The notes under the pieces were generated by a model that worked only from the letters and a program-made list of their open reading frames with translations, had not been told where the DNA came from and searched no databases. The position numbers were made by a program, and so were the translations under genes. Below, piece after piece: positions 46,701 to 55,403 of a stretch of 64,000 bases of DNA. Source of the stretch: Crocinitomicaceae bacterium (GTDB lineage Bacteria; Bacteroidota; Bacteroidia; Flavobacteriales_D; Sanyastnellaceae); the NCBI GenBank assembly GCA_002722795.1, contig PBMY01000001.1, positions 83,330 to 147,329 on the forward strand. The letters are read 5' to 3'. How positions within the stretch are numbered: position 1 is the stretch's first letter; the number at the start of each line of letters is the position of its first letter.

Positions 46701-46996
46701 ATGGGAAATTGGGCAAACCCGTCTTCATCCAAATACTCCATATTCAAATCGATAGTGTAGTAAACAATTGGCTCATACTCTCCGCCTCCTAAAAAGCTAC
46801 TGCTTACTAGCGCCAAAGTGTATCCTCCTAGGCTTTCCCCTGGGGCGCCGTAGAGCTCTACAAATTGCTCCCCCTCCCCTACTGTTGCGTCTATTTCATT
46901 AATTACAAGCCCTTGTGTGGATACAATCAATGGGGCGCAAATAATGGCAACAAAAGCCATTAACAAATTCTTTAAATTATTAAATCTATTGGTCAT
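43736..46996 (-). CDS. Large secreted lamin-tail/PKD protein with T9SS type A domain
   Basis: A 1086-residue secreted protein. Signal peptide about residues 1-27; first lamin-tail-like domain (LVINEIDATVGEGEQFVELYG); a middle with Cys-bounded repeats; second lamin-tail domain near 440-560 (DLIISEYVEGDSHNKAIEIHNPS); a Calx-beta-like region near 610-690; an OB-fold-like region (CELRGIVHGW ... GDSVRVRGVIDQYLGLAQI); a PKD domain near 930-1000 (YLWSMGDGTSYQDATPEHFY); and the type A sorting domain (SAYPNPTKGSIIIDL ... GIYSLILG). This layout resembles secreted nuclease-associated surface proteins but no catalytic domain is seen. A TACCTTGT box lies 24 bases upstream. Confidence 0.9.
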   Translation of the reverse strand: MTNRFNNLKNLLMAFVAIICAPLIVSTQGLVINEIDATVGEGEQFVELYGAPGESLGGYTLALVSSSFLGGGEYEPIVYYTIDLNMEYLDEDGFAQFPIELNPTIAAVVLYEIESFQVPTNEAPPTDDIVDALVYGNTSANNPQASVLLDALMPEGSVMIHEGLEDNPQGHSLARIPDGGEVFDVNSYQLQAPTQGFTNILACDGGHLELTNLINDTLCTDQGPAIATFIHFSDAPFAQLTLLVVDPSTGEVVASANGPAINFQNLGDGEFEVIAISHDTPLDPTSIEQGELLENVTGEGCFSISNEPYLIFAMTCETPACDGGTMLDASGSNEVLVCLSDEGTFVPFGYYSEAVEDDFLFAICDESNTILATTTQPYYDFTDLGADVYHIWGVSTQGELDSTTVDQGALVFGASAIECDSVGVSALEVTVLQCGDAGLCDDLIISEYVEGDSHNKAIEIHNPSSITINLEPYSVEVYNNGATDPTQQLELEGQLLPGEVFVIGNSQATPLIQNLSTTLSQVTWYNGNDAIVLLKNSEPIDIMGIIGEDPGQPWTVTSGGAMAEFTLVRKPNIGHGTTDWAEGMTQWDSYPQDTFDFLGSHTATCGGLGTMQIGFDSPELYVFEGGGVEVSMSPTYPLEDVVMQVSVVGGDATIGIDYPDVFPLEFNFDMGLLNQQTFTFTAIDEEDPELQEDVLLALSAVSGEAELGIDTVVVHILPSDLEYPVYQINQVRGTNIQGVLDSIDTACELRGIVHGWNDYPSGLQFTLIDETNGINAFSPVSDFGYDVEEGDSVRVRGVIDQYLGLAQIRLDTLIYEGSGFDTETPSLVAEMDEQTESRMVKLKCVELVDPNQWTNSTPGFEVAITFGSQDLIMRIDANTNLFGQPAPIGVFGVTGIGGQRDYNAPYVDGYTITPRGQFDLTEPVLADFLVVSPWDGSNGHVEIFNLSTGAGSYLWSMGDGTSYQDATPEHFYTSDGTFTITLTALSEDGECSSQITGEIESNWVFVDEIESNEVSAYPNPTKGSIIIDLKSKPVSSWSLYDSIGSLVLSKKEPGVSRITLDLEGYSTGIYSLILGEGYSPIRIILR

Positions 46997-47020
46997 TTTA
47001 AAGTTTTTACTTCCTGTAGC

Positions 47021-47038
47021 ACAAGGTACGTACCTTTA
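47021..47038. promoter_or_regulatory. Overlapping divergent -7 boxes in a palindrome
   Basis: AAGGTACGTACCTT (47023-47036) is a perfect palindrome. It creates TACCTTTA reading right toward the DUF4175 gene (47031-47038) and TACCTTGT reading left toward the lamin-tail gene (47028-47021). Predicted starts lie a few bases before each gene. Confidence 0.5.
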
Positions 47039-47048
47039 CATATTCAAA

Positions 47049-50000
47049 ATGACTCAAATCTCGCTCATAGAAAAGTTAGATGACTTCATCCGTAAATACT
47101 ATAGAAACAAGTGTTTAAAGGGTGTGTTAATATCTCTTGGGCTTTTGGCTGGGGGGTTGTTGTGTGTGAGTGTTGCCGAACATTTTGGGAATTTTGGAAC
47201 TTCTGTCAGAACGGCTTTGTTCTATTTAGTTTTAATCTCTAGCGCAAGTCTTCTTTATTATTTAGTCTTTTCACCTCTTTTAAAACTCGCTAAGCTAGGC
47301 TCAATAATTAGCCACGAATACGCTAGTCAAATCATTGGGCGTCATTTTCCCGATATAAAAGACAAACTATTAAACACCCTTCAGCTTCAAGACCAAACAA
47401 AAAACTCGCCGAACGATGCTCTGCTTCTTGCAAGTATTGAAAAGCGTACTGAAGAGCTCAGGCCCGTTCATTTCGCAAGTGCCATAGATCTAAGCGCAAA
47501 CTTGGTTTATCTTAAGTACTCATCTGTGCCGCTTGCCATAATTGTAGCTATCCTTTTGTGGTCGCCGTCCATGATTTCTGAGCCGGCAGAGCGAATCATA
47601 CAGCACAGAAGCGCATTTGAAGCGACTGCTCCTTTCAGGTTCGAGGTTCTTTCGTCTCCGCTTACTGTGCCTAGGGGAGGTGATTTTGATTTTTCAGTTA
47701 AGGTCATTGGTGACGCTGTCCCTTCCACTCTTTATTTGGTTGATCGCGGAGGGCGCTATAGAATGGAGCGTGTAAATGGTGATGTGTACCGCTTTTCTTT
47801 TACAAATGTTGACTCCAATATCGAGTTTCACTGCTCTTCTGGGGGGTGGGGCTCCCCTACTTATAAGCTTTTAGCGCTCCCTGTCCCAAATGTTGCTGAA
47901 TATTCAATCGTTGCTACACCTCCTGCCTACACTGGTTTAGATATAATCAACCAAACCAATCATGGAGACCTTATTATACCAGAGGGCTCAACTATTTCAT
48001 GGGAGTGTCGTGTTGTTGATTCAGAATCTTTAGATTTTAGGTTTGGCGATTCTCTTGTCGTGGGTGAGCCGGTTCTTGGAGGTTTATTTAGAGCTTCTTG
48101 GAGAGCTAGATCTTCGACCCCTTATTGGTTAATCCCATCTAACAGAGACCTTGGCGCTGTTGATTCTTTGCGTTTTTCACTTGGGGTTGTGTCGGACACT
48201 AGGCCCACAATAAAAGTCTTAGAGGCTGAGGACTCAATTAGTAGAGGACTCCGATATTTCTCAGGAAACTGTAGTGATGATTACGGGTTTACAAAGCTCG
48301 TTTTTGCCTATAAGAAGCCCACAGAAAATGAGGTTACTAAAATTGAGCTAAACAGGCCTACTGGCAAGTCTGACGTGTTTTATCACACGTGGAACCTTGA
48401 AGATATTAGCCTCTCCCCTGGCCAATCAATAGAATATTGGTTTGAGGTTTGGGATAACGATAGGATAAATGGCGCAAAGTCTTCGAAGACATCAACGAAA
48501 ATCTTTTCTGTACCATCAGAAGATGAACTCAAAGGAGAAAGAGATTCAGCAAACGAAGAAATTGAGTCTTCAATTGAAGACGCTGTTAAAAAGGCGGCTG
48601 AGTTGCGAGATGAAATTGATTCTTTTAAAGAACGTTTGAGAGAAGAACGTGAGCTAGATTGGAAAGATAAAAGGGCGTTGGAAAACCTTTTAGAGCTGCA
48701 AGAAGACCTTAAAAAGACGCTTGATTCTATCAATCAGAATAATGAAAACAAAAACTCTAGGTTAAACGAGTTTTCTAAACAAGAAGAGAGAATTCTAGAC
48801 AAGCAAGAGGAGCTTCAAAAGTTAATGGAGGACGTTATGTCTGATGAGCTTAAGGAGTTGTACGAAAAGATGCAAGAGTTAATGAAGGAAATGAACCCTG
48901 ACGACCTTCAAGAACAAATGGACCACATGGATGTTGGGCAAGAGGCTCTAGAAAAAGAGCTTGACAGGGCTCTAGAGCAGTTTAAACAACTCGAGTGGGA
49001 GATTAAAATGGAAGAGGTTGTTGACGAATTGAAAAAACTGGAAGAAAAGCAGCGCGATTTGGCCTCAAAAACAGAAGCGGGAGAAAAAACTTCAGAGGAA
49101 TTAAAAAAAGAGCAGAATAAGCTGAATGAAGAGTTTGAAGATCTGCAAAAAGACCTAGAAGACCTTCGTAAAAAGAACGATGAGCTAAAGAATCCAAACA
49201 GCATGATGGACTCAACGTCAGAGGAACAGTCTATCAAAGAGTCTCAGCAAAAAAGCTCAGAGCAGTTAGGAAACAACAAAAATAAAAAAGCTGCAGAGGA
49301 GCAAAAGAAGGCTGCAGATGAGATGAAGGAGATGGCTCAGCGTATGGAAAGCATGATGTCTCAAGAGGAAGAGGAAAGCCTCGAAGAAGACATGGATGCT
49401 CTAAGGGCGCTTTTAGAAAACATCATTTCTTTAAGTTTTGATGAAGAATCGTTGATGCATGAAATTGTAAGGACTGATTCGCAAGATCCACGTTATATAG
49501 ATTTGGGTCAAGCCCAAAGAAACCTAAAGGATGACGCTAGGCTTGTTGAAGACTCTTTGTTTGCCCTAAGTATGAGGGTAAGGCAAATTGCCGGCGCGGT
49601 AAACCGTGAAATTGGTTTGGTTAACCACCATATGGAAAAGGCGCTTGGTGGTTTTGGCAATAGAGAAAGCTCAATGATTGCAATGAACCAGCAGTATGTG
49701 ATGACTTCATTCAACAACCTTGCTCTTTTGCTTGATGAGGCGCTTAAGGAAATGCAAAACAAGCAAGAGTGCAACAACCCAGGGACGGGGAATTGTAATA
49801 AACCTGGTGGTTCGGGTAGTAAGCCGTCTTCGGCCAAGGCTGGCGATATAAAAAAGATGCAAAAAGCGCTTGGAAAGAAGCTTCAGGAAATGAAGGAGAA
49901 AATGGGTGAAGGTGCAAATAAAGGAGAGTCTCAAAAACGTGGTGGACAAATGAGCAAGCAGTTGGCTGAAATGGCAGCTCAACAAGCAGCTTTAAGAGAA

Positions 50001-50378
50001 TTGGCTAAAAAGCGAGCTCAAGAACTTAACGAAGACGGGTCGGGAAATGGGGATGAAATGAAGAAAATAGCTGAGGAGATGGAGAAGCTTGAAAAAGACC
50101 TAACAAATAAACTTATTGATATTGGAACTATTGATAGGCAGCGAGAAATTATTACACGGTTATTAGAGGCTGAAGAGGCTGATAGGATTCGAGGAGAAAA
50201 GGATGAAAGAAAATCAAGGGTTGGTAATCAGGGGTTACACCCAAACGACCCACAAAACACTGATTATCTGAAAGATCGGGCTAATGAGATCGAGCTTTTA
50301 AAAACTATCCCCGCTGACCTCTCCCCTTATTACAGAGATAAAGTTGACGTGTATTTTAACCAACCAGAACCTAAATGA
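47049..50378 (+). CDS. DUF4175-like membrane protein with long coiled coil
   Basis: A 1109-residue protein. Two N-terminal transmembrane segments (about residues 20-45 and 50-75) and a third near 160-180 precede an Ig-like extracytoplasmic part; from about residue 490 to 1060 it is dominated by charged coiled coil (ELQKLMEDVMSDELKELYEKMQELMKEM and many similar stretches). This layout is that of the Bacteroidetes DUF4175 family, of unknown function. The ATG at 47049 is used; the ORF-track start lies inside the divergent gene. It is coupled to ybeY by ATGA. Confidence 0.82.
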   Translation: MTQISLIEKLDDFIRKYYRNKCLKGVLISLGLLAGGLLCVSVAEHFGNFGTSVRTALFYLVLISSASLLYYLVFSPLLKLAKLGSIISHEYASQIIGRHFPDIKDKLLNTLQLQDQTKNSPNDALLLASIEKRTEELRPVHFASAIDLSANLVYLKYSSVPLAIIVAILLWSPSMISEPAERIIQHRSAFEATAPFRFEVLSSPLTVPRGGDFDFSVKVIGDAVPSTLYLVDRGGRYRMERVNGDVYRFSFTNVDSNIEFHCSSGGWGSPTYKLLALPVPNVAEYSIVATPPAYTGLDIINQTNHGDLIIPEGSTISWECRVVDSESLDFRFGDSLVVGEPVLGGLFRASWRARSSTPYWLIPSNRDLGAVDSLRFSLGVVSDTRPTIKVLEAEDSISRGLRYFSGNCSDDYGFTKLVFAYKKPTENEVTKIELNRPTGKSDVFYHTWNLEDISLSPGQSIEYWFEVWDNDRINGAKSSKTSTKIFSVPSEDELKGERDSANEEIESSIEDAVKKAAELRDEIDSFKERLREERELDWKDKRALENLLELQEDLKKTLDSINQNNENKNSRLNEFSKQEERILDKQEELQKLMEDVMSDELKELYEKMQELMKEMNPDDLQEQMDHMDVGQEALEKELDRALEQFKQLEWEIKMEEVVDELKKLEEKQRDLASKTEAGEKTSEELKKEQNKLNEEFEDLQKDLEDLRKKNDELKNPNSMMDSTSEEQSIKESQQKSSEQLGNNKNKKAAEEQKKAADEMKEMAQRMESMMSQEEEESLEEDMDALRALLENIISLSFDEESLMHEIVRTDSQDPRYIDLGQAQRNLKDDARLVEDSLFALSMRVRQIAGAVNREIGLVNHHMEKALGGFGNRESSMIAMNQQYVMTSFNNLALLLDEALKEMQNKQECNNPGTGNCNKPGGSGSKPSSAKAGDIKKMQKALGKKLQEMKEKMGEGANKGESQKRGGQMSKQLAEMAAQQAALRELAKKRAQELNEDGSGNGDEMKKIAEEMEKLEKDLTNKLIDIGTIDRQREIITRLLEAEEADRIRGEKDERKSRVGNQGLHPNDPQNTDYLKDRANEIELLKTIPADLSPYYRDKVDVYFNQPEPK

Positions 50379-50797
50379 TTTTTTTTAGAGAGGCAGATGT
50401 AAACTGCTCTGTTTTGAGCAAAAAAAAGGTTGGGCGCTGGTTAAAAACCGTTGTTGAGTCACACAAAAAACAGCTTGGTGAGGTTTGTGTGGTCTCTTGC
50501 TCTGATGAGCATTTATTAGAAATAAACAAGATACACTTAAATCACGACTGTTACACTGATATTATCTCGTTCGATTATACCGAGGGTGATGTTGTAAGCG
50601 GAGATTTAATGATCTCTTTTGATCGTGTAAGAGAAAACGCGATAGAAAACGGGATTGGTTTCCAAGACGAGCTTAGGCGTGTAATGGTGCATGGGTGTTT
50701 GCATCTTTGTGGTTTTAACGACAAAACCAATGTTGAGGCTTTAAAAATGAGGAAAGAAGAAAATAAAGCGTTAGAAAAGTTCCACGTGGAACTCTAG
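50375..50797 (+). CDS. ybeY: YbeY, rRNA maturation endoribonuclease
   Basis: A 140-residue protein with the YbeY core ILEINKIHLNHDCYTDIISFDY-like region, SGDLMISFDRVRENA and the metal motif VHGCLHLCGFND. Two of the three canonical metal His are present; the third (H in GYDH) is Lys here, as I recall is usual in this phylum. It acts in 16S rRNA 3'-end processing and ribosome quality control. It starts within the end of the DUF4175 gene. Confidence 0.93.
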   Translation: MIFFREADVNCSVLSKKKVGRWLKTVVESHKKQLGEVCVVSCSDEHLLEINKIHLNHDCYTDIISFDYTEGDVVSGDLMISFDRVRENAIENGIGFQDELRRVMVHGCLHLCGFNDKTNVEALKMRKEENKALEKFHVEL

Positions 50798-50801
50798 GAA
50801 A

Positions 50802-52670
50802 ATGTCATATCACAAAGAATACGATGTAATAGTTGTTGGCGCAGGACACGCTGGTAACGAGGCTGCTGCTGCTGCTGCAAATCTGGGAGCGAAAACACTT
50901 TTGGTTACAATGAACATGGGGGTTATTGGCCAAATGTCATGTAATCCTGCCATGGGTGGTGTTGCAAAGGGACAAATCATTAGAGAAGTAGACGCTATGG
51001 GTGGTTATAGCGGAATCATTAGCGATCACAGCGCCATTCAATTTAGAATGCTTAATCGTTCAAAAGGGCCGGCAATGTGGAGCCCTAGAACACAAAACGA
51101 CAGGATGGTTTTTGCCGGAGCGTGGAGGGAAATGCTCGAGCAAACAGAAAATCTTGATTTTTGGCAAGACAGTGTTGTGGGTGTCATTGTTGAAGGCGAG
51201 CGTTGCGTTGGTGTAAAAACAATGATTGGAGGTGAAATCCGCGCAAAATCAGTTGTTCTAACAAACGGAACTTTTTTAAATGGGTTGTTGCATGTTGGAG
51301 AAAAGCAGTTTGGAGGTGGGCGTGCTGGTGAAAGAGCATCAAGCGGTATAACTGAACAAATGGTTGATTTGGGCTTTGAAAGCGGCCGTATGAAAACTGG
51401 AACTCCCCCACGTATAGACGGGAGAACGTTAGATTACGAAAAAATGGAGCTGCAGCCCGGCGATGTTGACCCTAGCCATTTTTCTTTTTTGAAAAAGAGA
51501 AAAGATTTGAGCGACCAACTGCCTTGTCATATTGCGTATACGAACGAACAAGTACATGAGGTTTTAAAGTCTGGTTTTGACCGCTCACCTATGTTTAATG
51601 GTAGAATTCGCGGTCATGGCCCACGCTACTGCCCTTCGATTGAAGATAAAATCGATCGCTTTGCAGATAAAGCTAGGCACCAGCTCTTTGTTGAGCCAGA
51701 AGGAAGGAACACTATTGAAATTTATGTGAACGGCTTTTCTACAAGCTTGCCTGAGGAGGTTCAATTAAAAGCAATGAGGTTAATTCCTGGATTTGAGAAT
51801 GCCAAAATGTTCCGACCAGGGTATGCGGTTGAATATGACTACTTCCCTCCTACTCAGCTAAGCCACAGCTTAGAAACAACATCAATAAAAGGCTTGTATT
51901 TCGCCGGACAAATTAATGGCACAACGGGTTATGAAGAGGCAGCATGCCAAGGTTTGATGGCTGGAATTAACGCCGCTCGTTCCACGTGGAACAGAGAGCC
52001 TGTGGTTCTCGGTAGGTCCGAGGCGTATATCGGGGTGCTTATTGATGATTTGGTTACAAAAGGAACCGAAGAACCGTACAGGATGTTTACATCAAGAGCA
52101 GAATATAGAATTTTGTTGCGACAAGACAATGCCGACGAAAGGCTTACGCCGTTTGGGCATTCTATAGGTTTAGCTTCTGACCATAGGCTTAAATTATTAG
52201 ATGATAAACTCATGTCTGTTGCGCAGTTGCAAAAGGAGCTATCAAAGACGTCTGTTTCTCCCCAAAGCGCCAAAGAGCTGCTTGAGGAGTTTGGGAGCTC
52301 ACCTTTGAAGCAGAAAGTAAAAGCTGAGCAGATTTTAACAAGGCCACACATCAGGCTAAAGAACATGCTACAAGGGGTTGAGGAGCTGCAGGGGATAGGG
52401 GTTTATTCTGAAGATGTGGTTGAGCAGGTTGAAATTCGCGTAAAGTATGAGGGCTACATAGCAAAAGAGCAGGCAATGGCAGATAAGATGTCAAAACTTG
52501 AGGGTCTCGTAATTCCGTCTGATTTAGACTTTTCTAAATTGGCTTCGCTTAGTTCAGAGGCAAAGCAAAAGTTGTCAGACAAAAGACCAAAGACTTTGGG
52601 TGAGGCGTCAAACATCTCGGGGGTTAGCGCGTCTGACATAAGCGTGCTCCTAATATACTTGGGTAGGTAA
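50802..52670 (+). CDS. mnmG: MnmG (GidA), tRNA uridine-34 modification enzyme
   Basis: A 622-residue FAD protein with the dinucleotide-binding VIVVGAGHAGNEAAAAAA, SCNPAMGGVAKGQIIREVDAMGG, GTFLNGLLHVGEKQFGGGRAGE, KTGTPPRI and the C-terminal helical tail ending in ISGVSASDISVLLIYLGR. With MnmE it builds cmnm5U34 in tRNA. Normal length. It follows ybeY by four bases. Confidence 0.98.
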   Translation: MSYHKEYDVIVVGAGHAGNEAAAAAANLGAKTLLVTMNMGVIGQMSCNPAMGGVAKGQIIREVDAMGGYSGIISDHSAIQFRMLNRSKGPAMWSPRTQNDRMVFAGAWREMLEQTENLDFWQDSVVGVIVEGERCVGVKTMIGGEIRAKSVVLTNGTFLNGLLHVGEKQFGGGRAGERASSGITEQMVDLGFESGRMKTGTPPRIDGRTLDYEKMELQPGDVDPSHFSFLKKRKDLSDQLPCHIAYTNEQVHEVLKSGFDRSPMFNGRIRGHGPRYCPSIEDKIDRFADKARHQLFVEPEGRNTIEIYVNGFSTSLPEEVQLKAMRLIPGFENAKMFRPGYAVEYDYFPPTQLSHSLETTSIKGLYFAGQINGTTGYEEAACQGLMAGINAARSTWNREPVVLGRSEAYIGVLIDDLVTKGTEEPYRMFTSRAEYRILLRQDNADERLTPFGHSIGLASDHRLKLLDDKLMSVAQLQKELSKTSVSPQSAKELLEEFGSSPLKQKVKAEQILTRPHIRLKNMLQGVEELQGIGVYSEDVVEQVEIRVKYEGYIAKEQAMADKMSKLEGLVIPSDLDFSKLASLSSEAKQKLSDKRPKTLGEASNISGVSASDISVLLIYLGR

Positions 52671-52721
52671 AACCCTGTTTGTCATGGGTTTAGGGCTGGT
52701 GATTAACCAAAACTTCATGCG

Positions 52722-52729
52722 TAACTTTG
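52722..52729 (+). promoter_or_regulatory. Likely -7 box of the ALDH7 gene
   Basis: TAACTTTG is an exact TAnnTTTG match, 20 bases before the ATG at 52750. It lies inside the longer ORF-track frame, which argues that translation begins at 52750. Confidence 0.5.
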
Positions 52730-52749
52730 TCGCGCAAATTGTTTATAAA

Positions 52750-54279
52750 ATGGACATTAATAAAATTCTTTCAGATCTCGGTATTGCCGATAAAAATAGT
52801 GGTGTAATGATAGGCGGTAGGGCTTTTGGCTCTGGCGCTTCTGTTGAGTCTTATTCTCCTACAGACGGTAAATTAATTGGCTCTGTTACTACTGCAACAA
52901 AAGAAGAGTACGAAGAGGTTGTGGCTGCGGCAAGCGAGGCGTTTGTTGAGTGGAGAAGGTGGAGCGCACCCGAAAGGGGTGAGGTGATTCGCCAGTTTGG
53001 CGAGGCTTTGAGGGAGAAAAAAGACAGTTTAGGCGCGCTTGTTTCTTATGAAATGGGAAAAAGCTACCAAGAGGGATTGGGTGAAGTTCAGGAGATGATT
53101 GACATCTGTGATTTCGCGGTTGGACAAAGCAGAATGTTATATGGTTTGACTATGCACTCTGAAAGAAGAAACCACCGCATGTACGAGCAGTATCATCCAC
53201 TTGGAATTGTGGGAATTATTTCTGCTTTTAACTTTCCTGTTGCGGTTTGGTGTTGGAATACGGCTCTTGCTTGGATTAGCGGCGACACATGTATTTGGAA
53301 GCCCTCTGAAAAGGCTCCTTTGTGCTCTCTCGCGTGCCAAAACATTTGGGCTAGGGTTGCTGAAGAAAACGGTGTGCCTGAGGGATTGTCTTGCATTGTA
53401 AACGGAGATTACAAAGTGGGGGAGATGATTAGCAAGGACAAAAGGGTTCCTTTGGTTAGCGCAACCGGGTCAACAAGAATGGGAAAAATTGTAGCTCAAG
53501 AGGTGGCGGCACGTTTAGGGCGTTCGCTACTAGAGTTAGGGGGAAACAACGCAATTATCATTACTCAGGATTCTGACCTTAAAGTTGTGGTTCCTGCTAC
53601 AGTGTTTGGCGCTGTGGGAACTTGTGGGCAGCGTTGTACGTCAACGCGTAGGTTGATTATCCACTCAAGTGTTTATGAAAAGGTAAAAGACGCTTTGGTT
53701 AGGGCTTACCAGCAAATTAGAATTGGAGATCCTCTAGATGAAAACAACCATGTTGGGCCACTAATTGACACCGGTGCTGTTCAGCAGTACTTAGATGCTT
53801 TAGACGCTGTTAAAGCTCAGGGCGGCAACATCTTAGTTGAGGGTGGTGTTTTGGAAGGCGCCGGATATGAAAGCGGTTGTTATGTGAAGCCTGCTATTGC
53901 TGAGGCTTCTAACGATCTTGAAATTGTTCAGCACGAGACTTTTGCCCCAATTTTATACTTAATGAAGTACGACACAATTGAGGAGGCTATTTCTATTCAA
54001 AACGGTGTTGCTCAGGGGCTTTCTTCAGCAATTATGACTAATAATCTAAGGGAGGCGGAGCTTTTCCTTTCTGCGGGAGGGTCTGATTGTGGAATTGCAA
54101 ACGTAAATATCGGCACCTCTGGGGCTGAAATTGGCGGCGCCTTTGGTGGAGAAAAAGAAACTGGGGGCGGGCGTGAATCTGGGTCTGACGCTTGGAAGGT
54201 TTATATGAGGCGCCAAACAAACACTATTAACTACGGAAAAGACCTTCCTCTTGCTCAGGGGATAAAGTTCGATCTATAA
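52750..54279 (+). CDS. Aldehyde dehydrogenase, ALDH7 (antiquitin-like) family
   Basis: A 509-residue NAD-dependent dehydrogenase with IISAFNFPVAVWCWNTALAW, the ATGSTRMGKIVAQEV nucleotide site, the general base Glu in LELGGNN, and the catalytic Cys in GTCGQRCTSTRRL. The sequence is of the ALDH7 type, which oxidises alpha-aminoadipic semialdehyde/piperideine-6-carboxylate in lysine breakdown. The start at 52750 (MDINKILSDLG) is supported by the promoter box and typical length. The TAA stop overlaps the ATG of the next gene. Confidence 0.92.
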   Translation: MDINKILSDLGIADKNSGVMIGGRAFGSGASVESYSPTDGKLIGSVTTATKEEYEEVVAAASEAFVEWRRWSAPERGEVIRQFGEALREKKDSLGALVSYEMGKSYQEGLGEVQEMIDICDFAVGQSRMLYGLTMHSERRNHRMYEQYHPLGIVGIISAFNFPVAVWCWNTALAWISGDTCIWKPSEKAPLCSLACQNIWARVAEENGVPEGLSCIVNGDYKVGEMISKDKRVPLVSATGSTRMGKIVAQEVAARLGRSLLELGGNNAIIITQDSDLKVVVPATVFGAVGTCGQRCTSTRRLIIHSSVYEKVKDALVRAYQQIRIGDPLDENNHVGPLIDTGAVQQYLDALDAVKAQGGNILVEGGVLEGAGYESGCYVKPAIAEASNDLEIVQHETFAPILYLMKYDTIEEAISIQNGVAQGLSSAIMTNNLREAELFLSAGGSDCGIANVNIGTSGAEIGGAFGGEKETGGGRESGSDAWKVYMRRQTNTINYGKDLPLAQGIKFDL

Positions 54280-55403
54280 TGCGCGGGTTGTTCTTTGTTG
54301 CTGTCGCATTGCTCTGTCTTTGGGGTTGTGGTGGTGGTGAGAAAACCGGTTCGTCTGGTGAGGTTTTATTCCGCCTTAGTGACTCTGTTTCGGTTCGTCT
54401 GAAAACAGGCCAAATCAAAAAGGGTCGGGATTTAGTGATATTAAACGAGGGTGAGGACATTGTTCTCACCCTTGTGCGTGAAGGGATTTATAGTGTTCCA
54501 GTCTTTGGGGGGTCTGTTTATGGTGATTGGGGTGGTGACGGTTCGTTTAGGGGTGTTTGGGTAGATTCTTTGCGGGGAGCGGGGTATCGCGTTCCATTGG
54601 AAGCACACCCAACATTGCTAGGGCAACCTTGTGAGGATGAGAAAAAACCATTTGTTTATGAAACCTCGCTTGGTTTGTTGGTAGGAGAGGAGTACTGCGA
54701 TTCTGTTCGAGGGACAATTTTAACACCAACCGGCGACTATAGGTATTTAACAGGAACAAAGGGTGGGGGAGAGTTGTGTTTAAACACTTTTGACGGCGCT
54801 CACTTGTTTTGTTTTAAAGCGAGGGTAAAGGGCGACTCTTTAGTTGGTGGCGCGTTTTTTAGCGGCACACATTATGTTTCTGATGTTTGGAGCGGCGTGC
54901 GTGTTTCTAGACCTGAGGTTGGTTGGTCGTCAAAACAAGCTCCAGATTTAAGCTCTAGCGTGGATGTTTTGGGTGTAGACCCTTTTAATCTTCTTGATTC
55001 TTTGGGCCAAAAACTTCTTGTGGTTGATATACTGGGAACGTGGTGTCCAAACTGTTACGACGAGGTTCGTTTACTTAAGTCCCTTGAGGGGTTGTATCCC
55101 GACGTTGCTTTTATGTCGGTAGCTTTTGAGCGTGGGGATTCCGCCTCGGCATATCGAAGAATTTCTCAGTTTAAAAACCAACTCGGGATAAGCTGGCCAA
55201 TACTATATGGTGGCCCGGCTGACAAAAGTCACGCAGACAGCGTGGTGTCGTTTCTGGGTGGGGTTAAGTCTTTTCCAACAACCGCTTTTATCTCCTCTAA
55301 TGGAGAGGTGGTTGTTCACACTGGTTTTAACGGGCCTGCAACCCCATACTATTCGGAAGAAGTTGATTTTTATAAATCAACCATTGAGTCCTTTATCGAG
55401 TAG
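54279..55403 (+). CDS. TlpA-like thioredoxin-fold lipoprotein
   Basis: A 374-residue lipoprotein with signal MRGLFFVAVALLCLWGC (Cys 17). The first half is a beta-rich domain of unknown type; the second (from about residue 230) is a TlpA/AhpC-TSA thioredoxin fold with the redox pair in LGTWCPNCYDEVRLL and the cis-Pro region SFPTTAFIS. It likely reduces or exchanges disulfides in the periplasm. It is coupled to the ALDH7 gene by TAATG and ends convergently with the RpiB-M28 gene (11 shared bases). Confidence 0.9.
   Translation: MRGLFFVAVALLCLWGCGGGEKTGSSGEVLFRLSDSVSVRLKTGQIKKGRDLVILNEGEDIVLTLVREGIYSVPVFGGSVYGDWGGDGSFRGVWVDSLRGAGYRVPLEAHPTLLGQPCEDEKKPFVYETSLGLLVGEEYCDSVRGTILTPTGDYRYLTGTKGGGELCLNTFDGAHLFCFKARVKGDSLVGGAFFSGTHYVSDVWSGVRVSRPEVGWSSKQAPDLSSSVDVLGVDPFNLLDSLGQKLLVVDILGTWCPNCYDEVRLLKSLEGLYPDVAFMSVAFERGDSASAYRRISQFKNQLGISWPILYGGPADKSHADSVVSFLGGVKSFPTTAFISSNGEVVVHTGFNGPATPYYSEEVDFYKSTIESFIE

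Noticed and set aside
46917-47048. Upstream extension of the DUF4175 ORF
   Set aside because: It lies antisense to the start of the lamin-tail gene and before the promoter palindrome; the ATG at 47049 is a better start.
50375-50797. Missing third metal-binding His in YbeY
   Set aside because: Lys or similar at this position appears usual in this phylum; the other motifs are intact.
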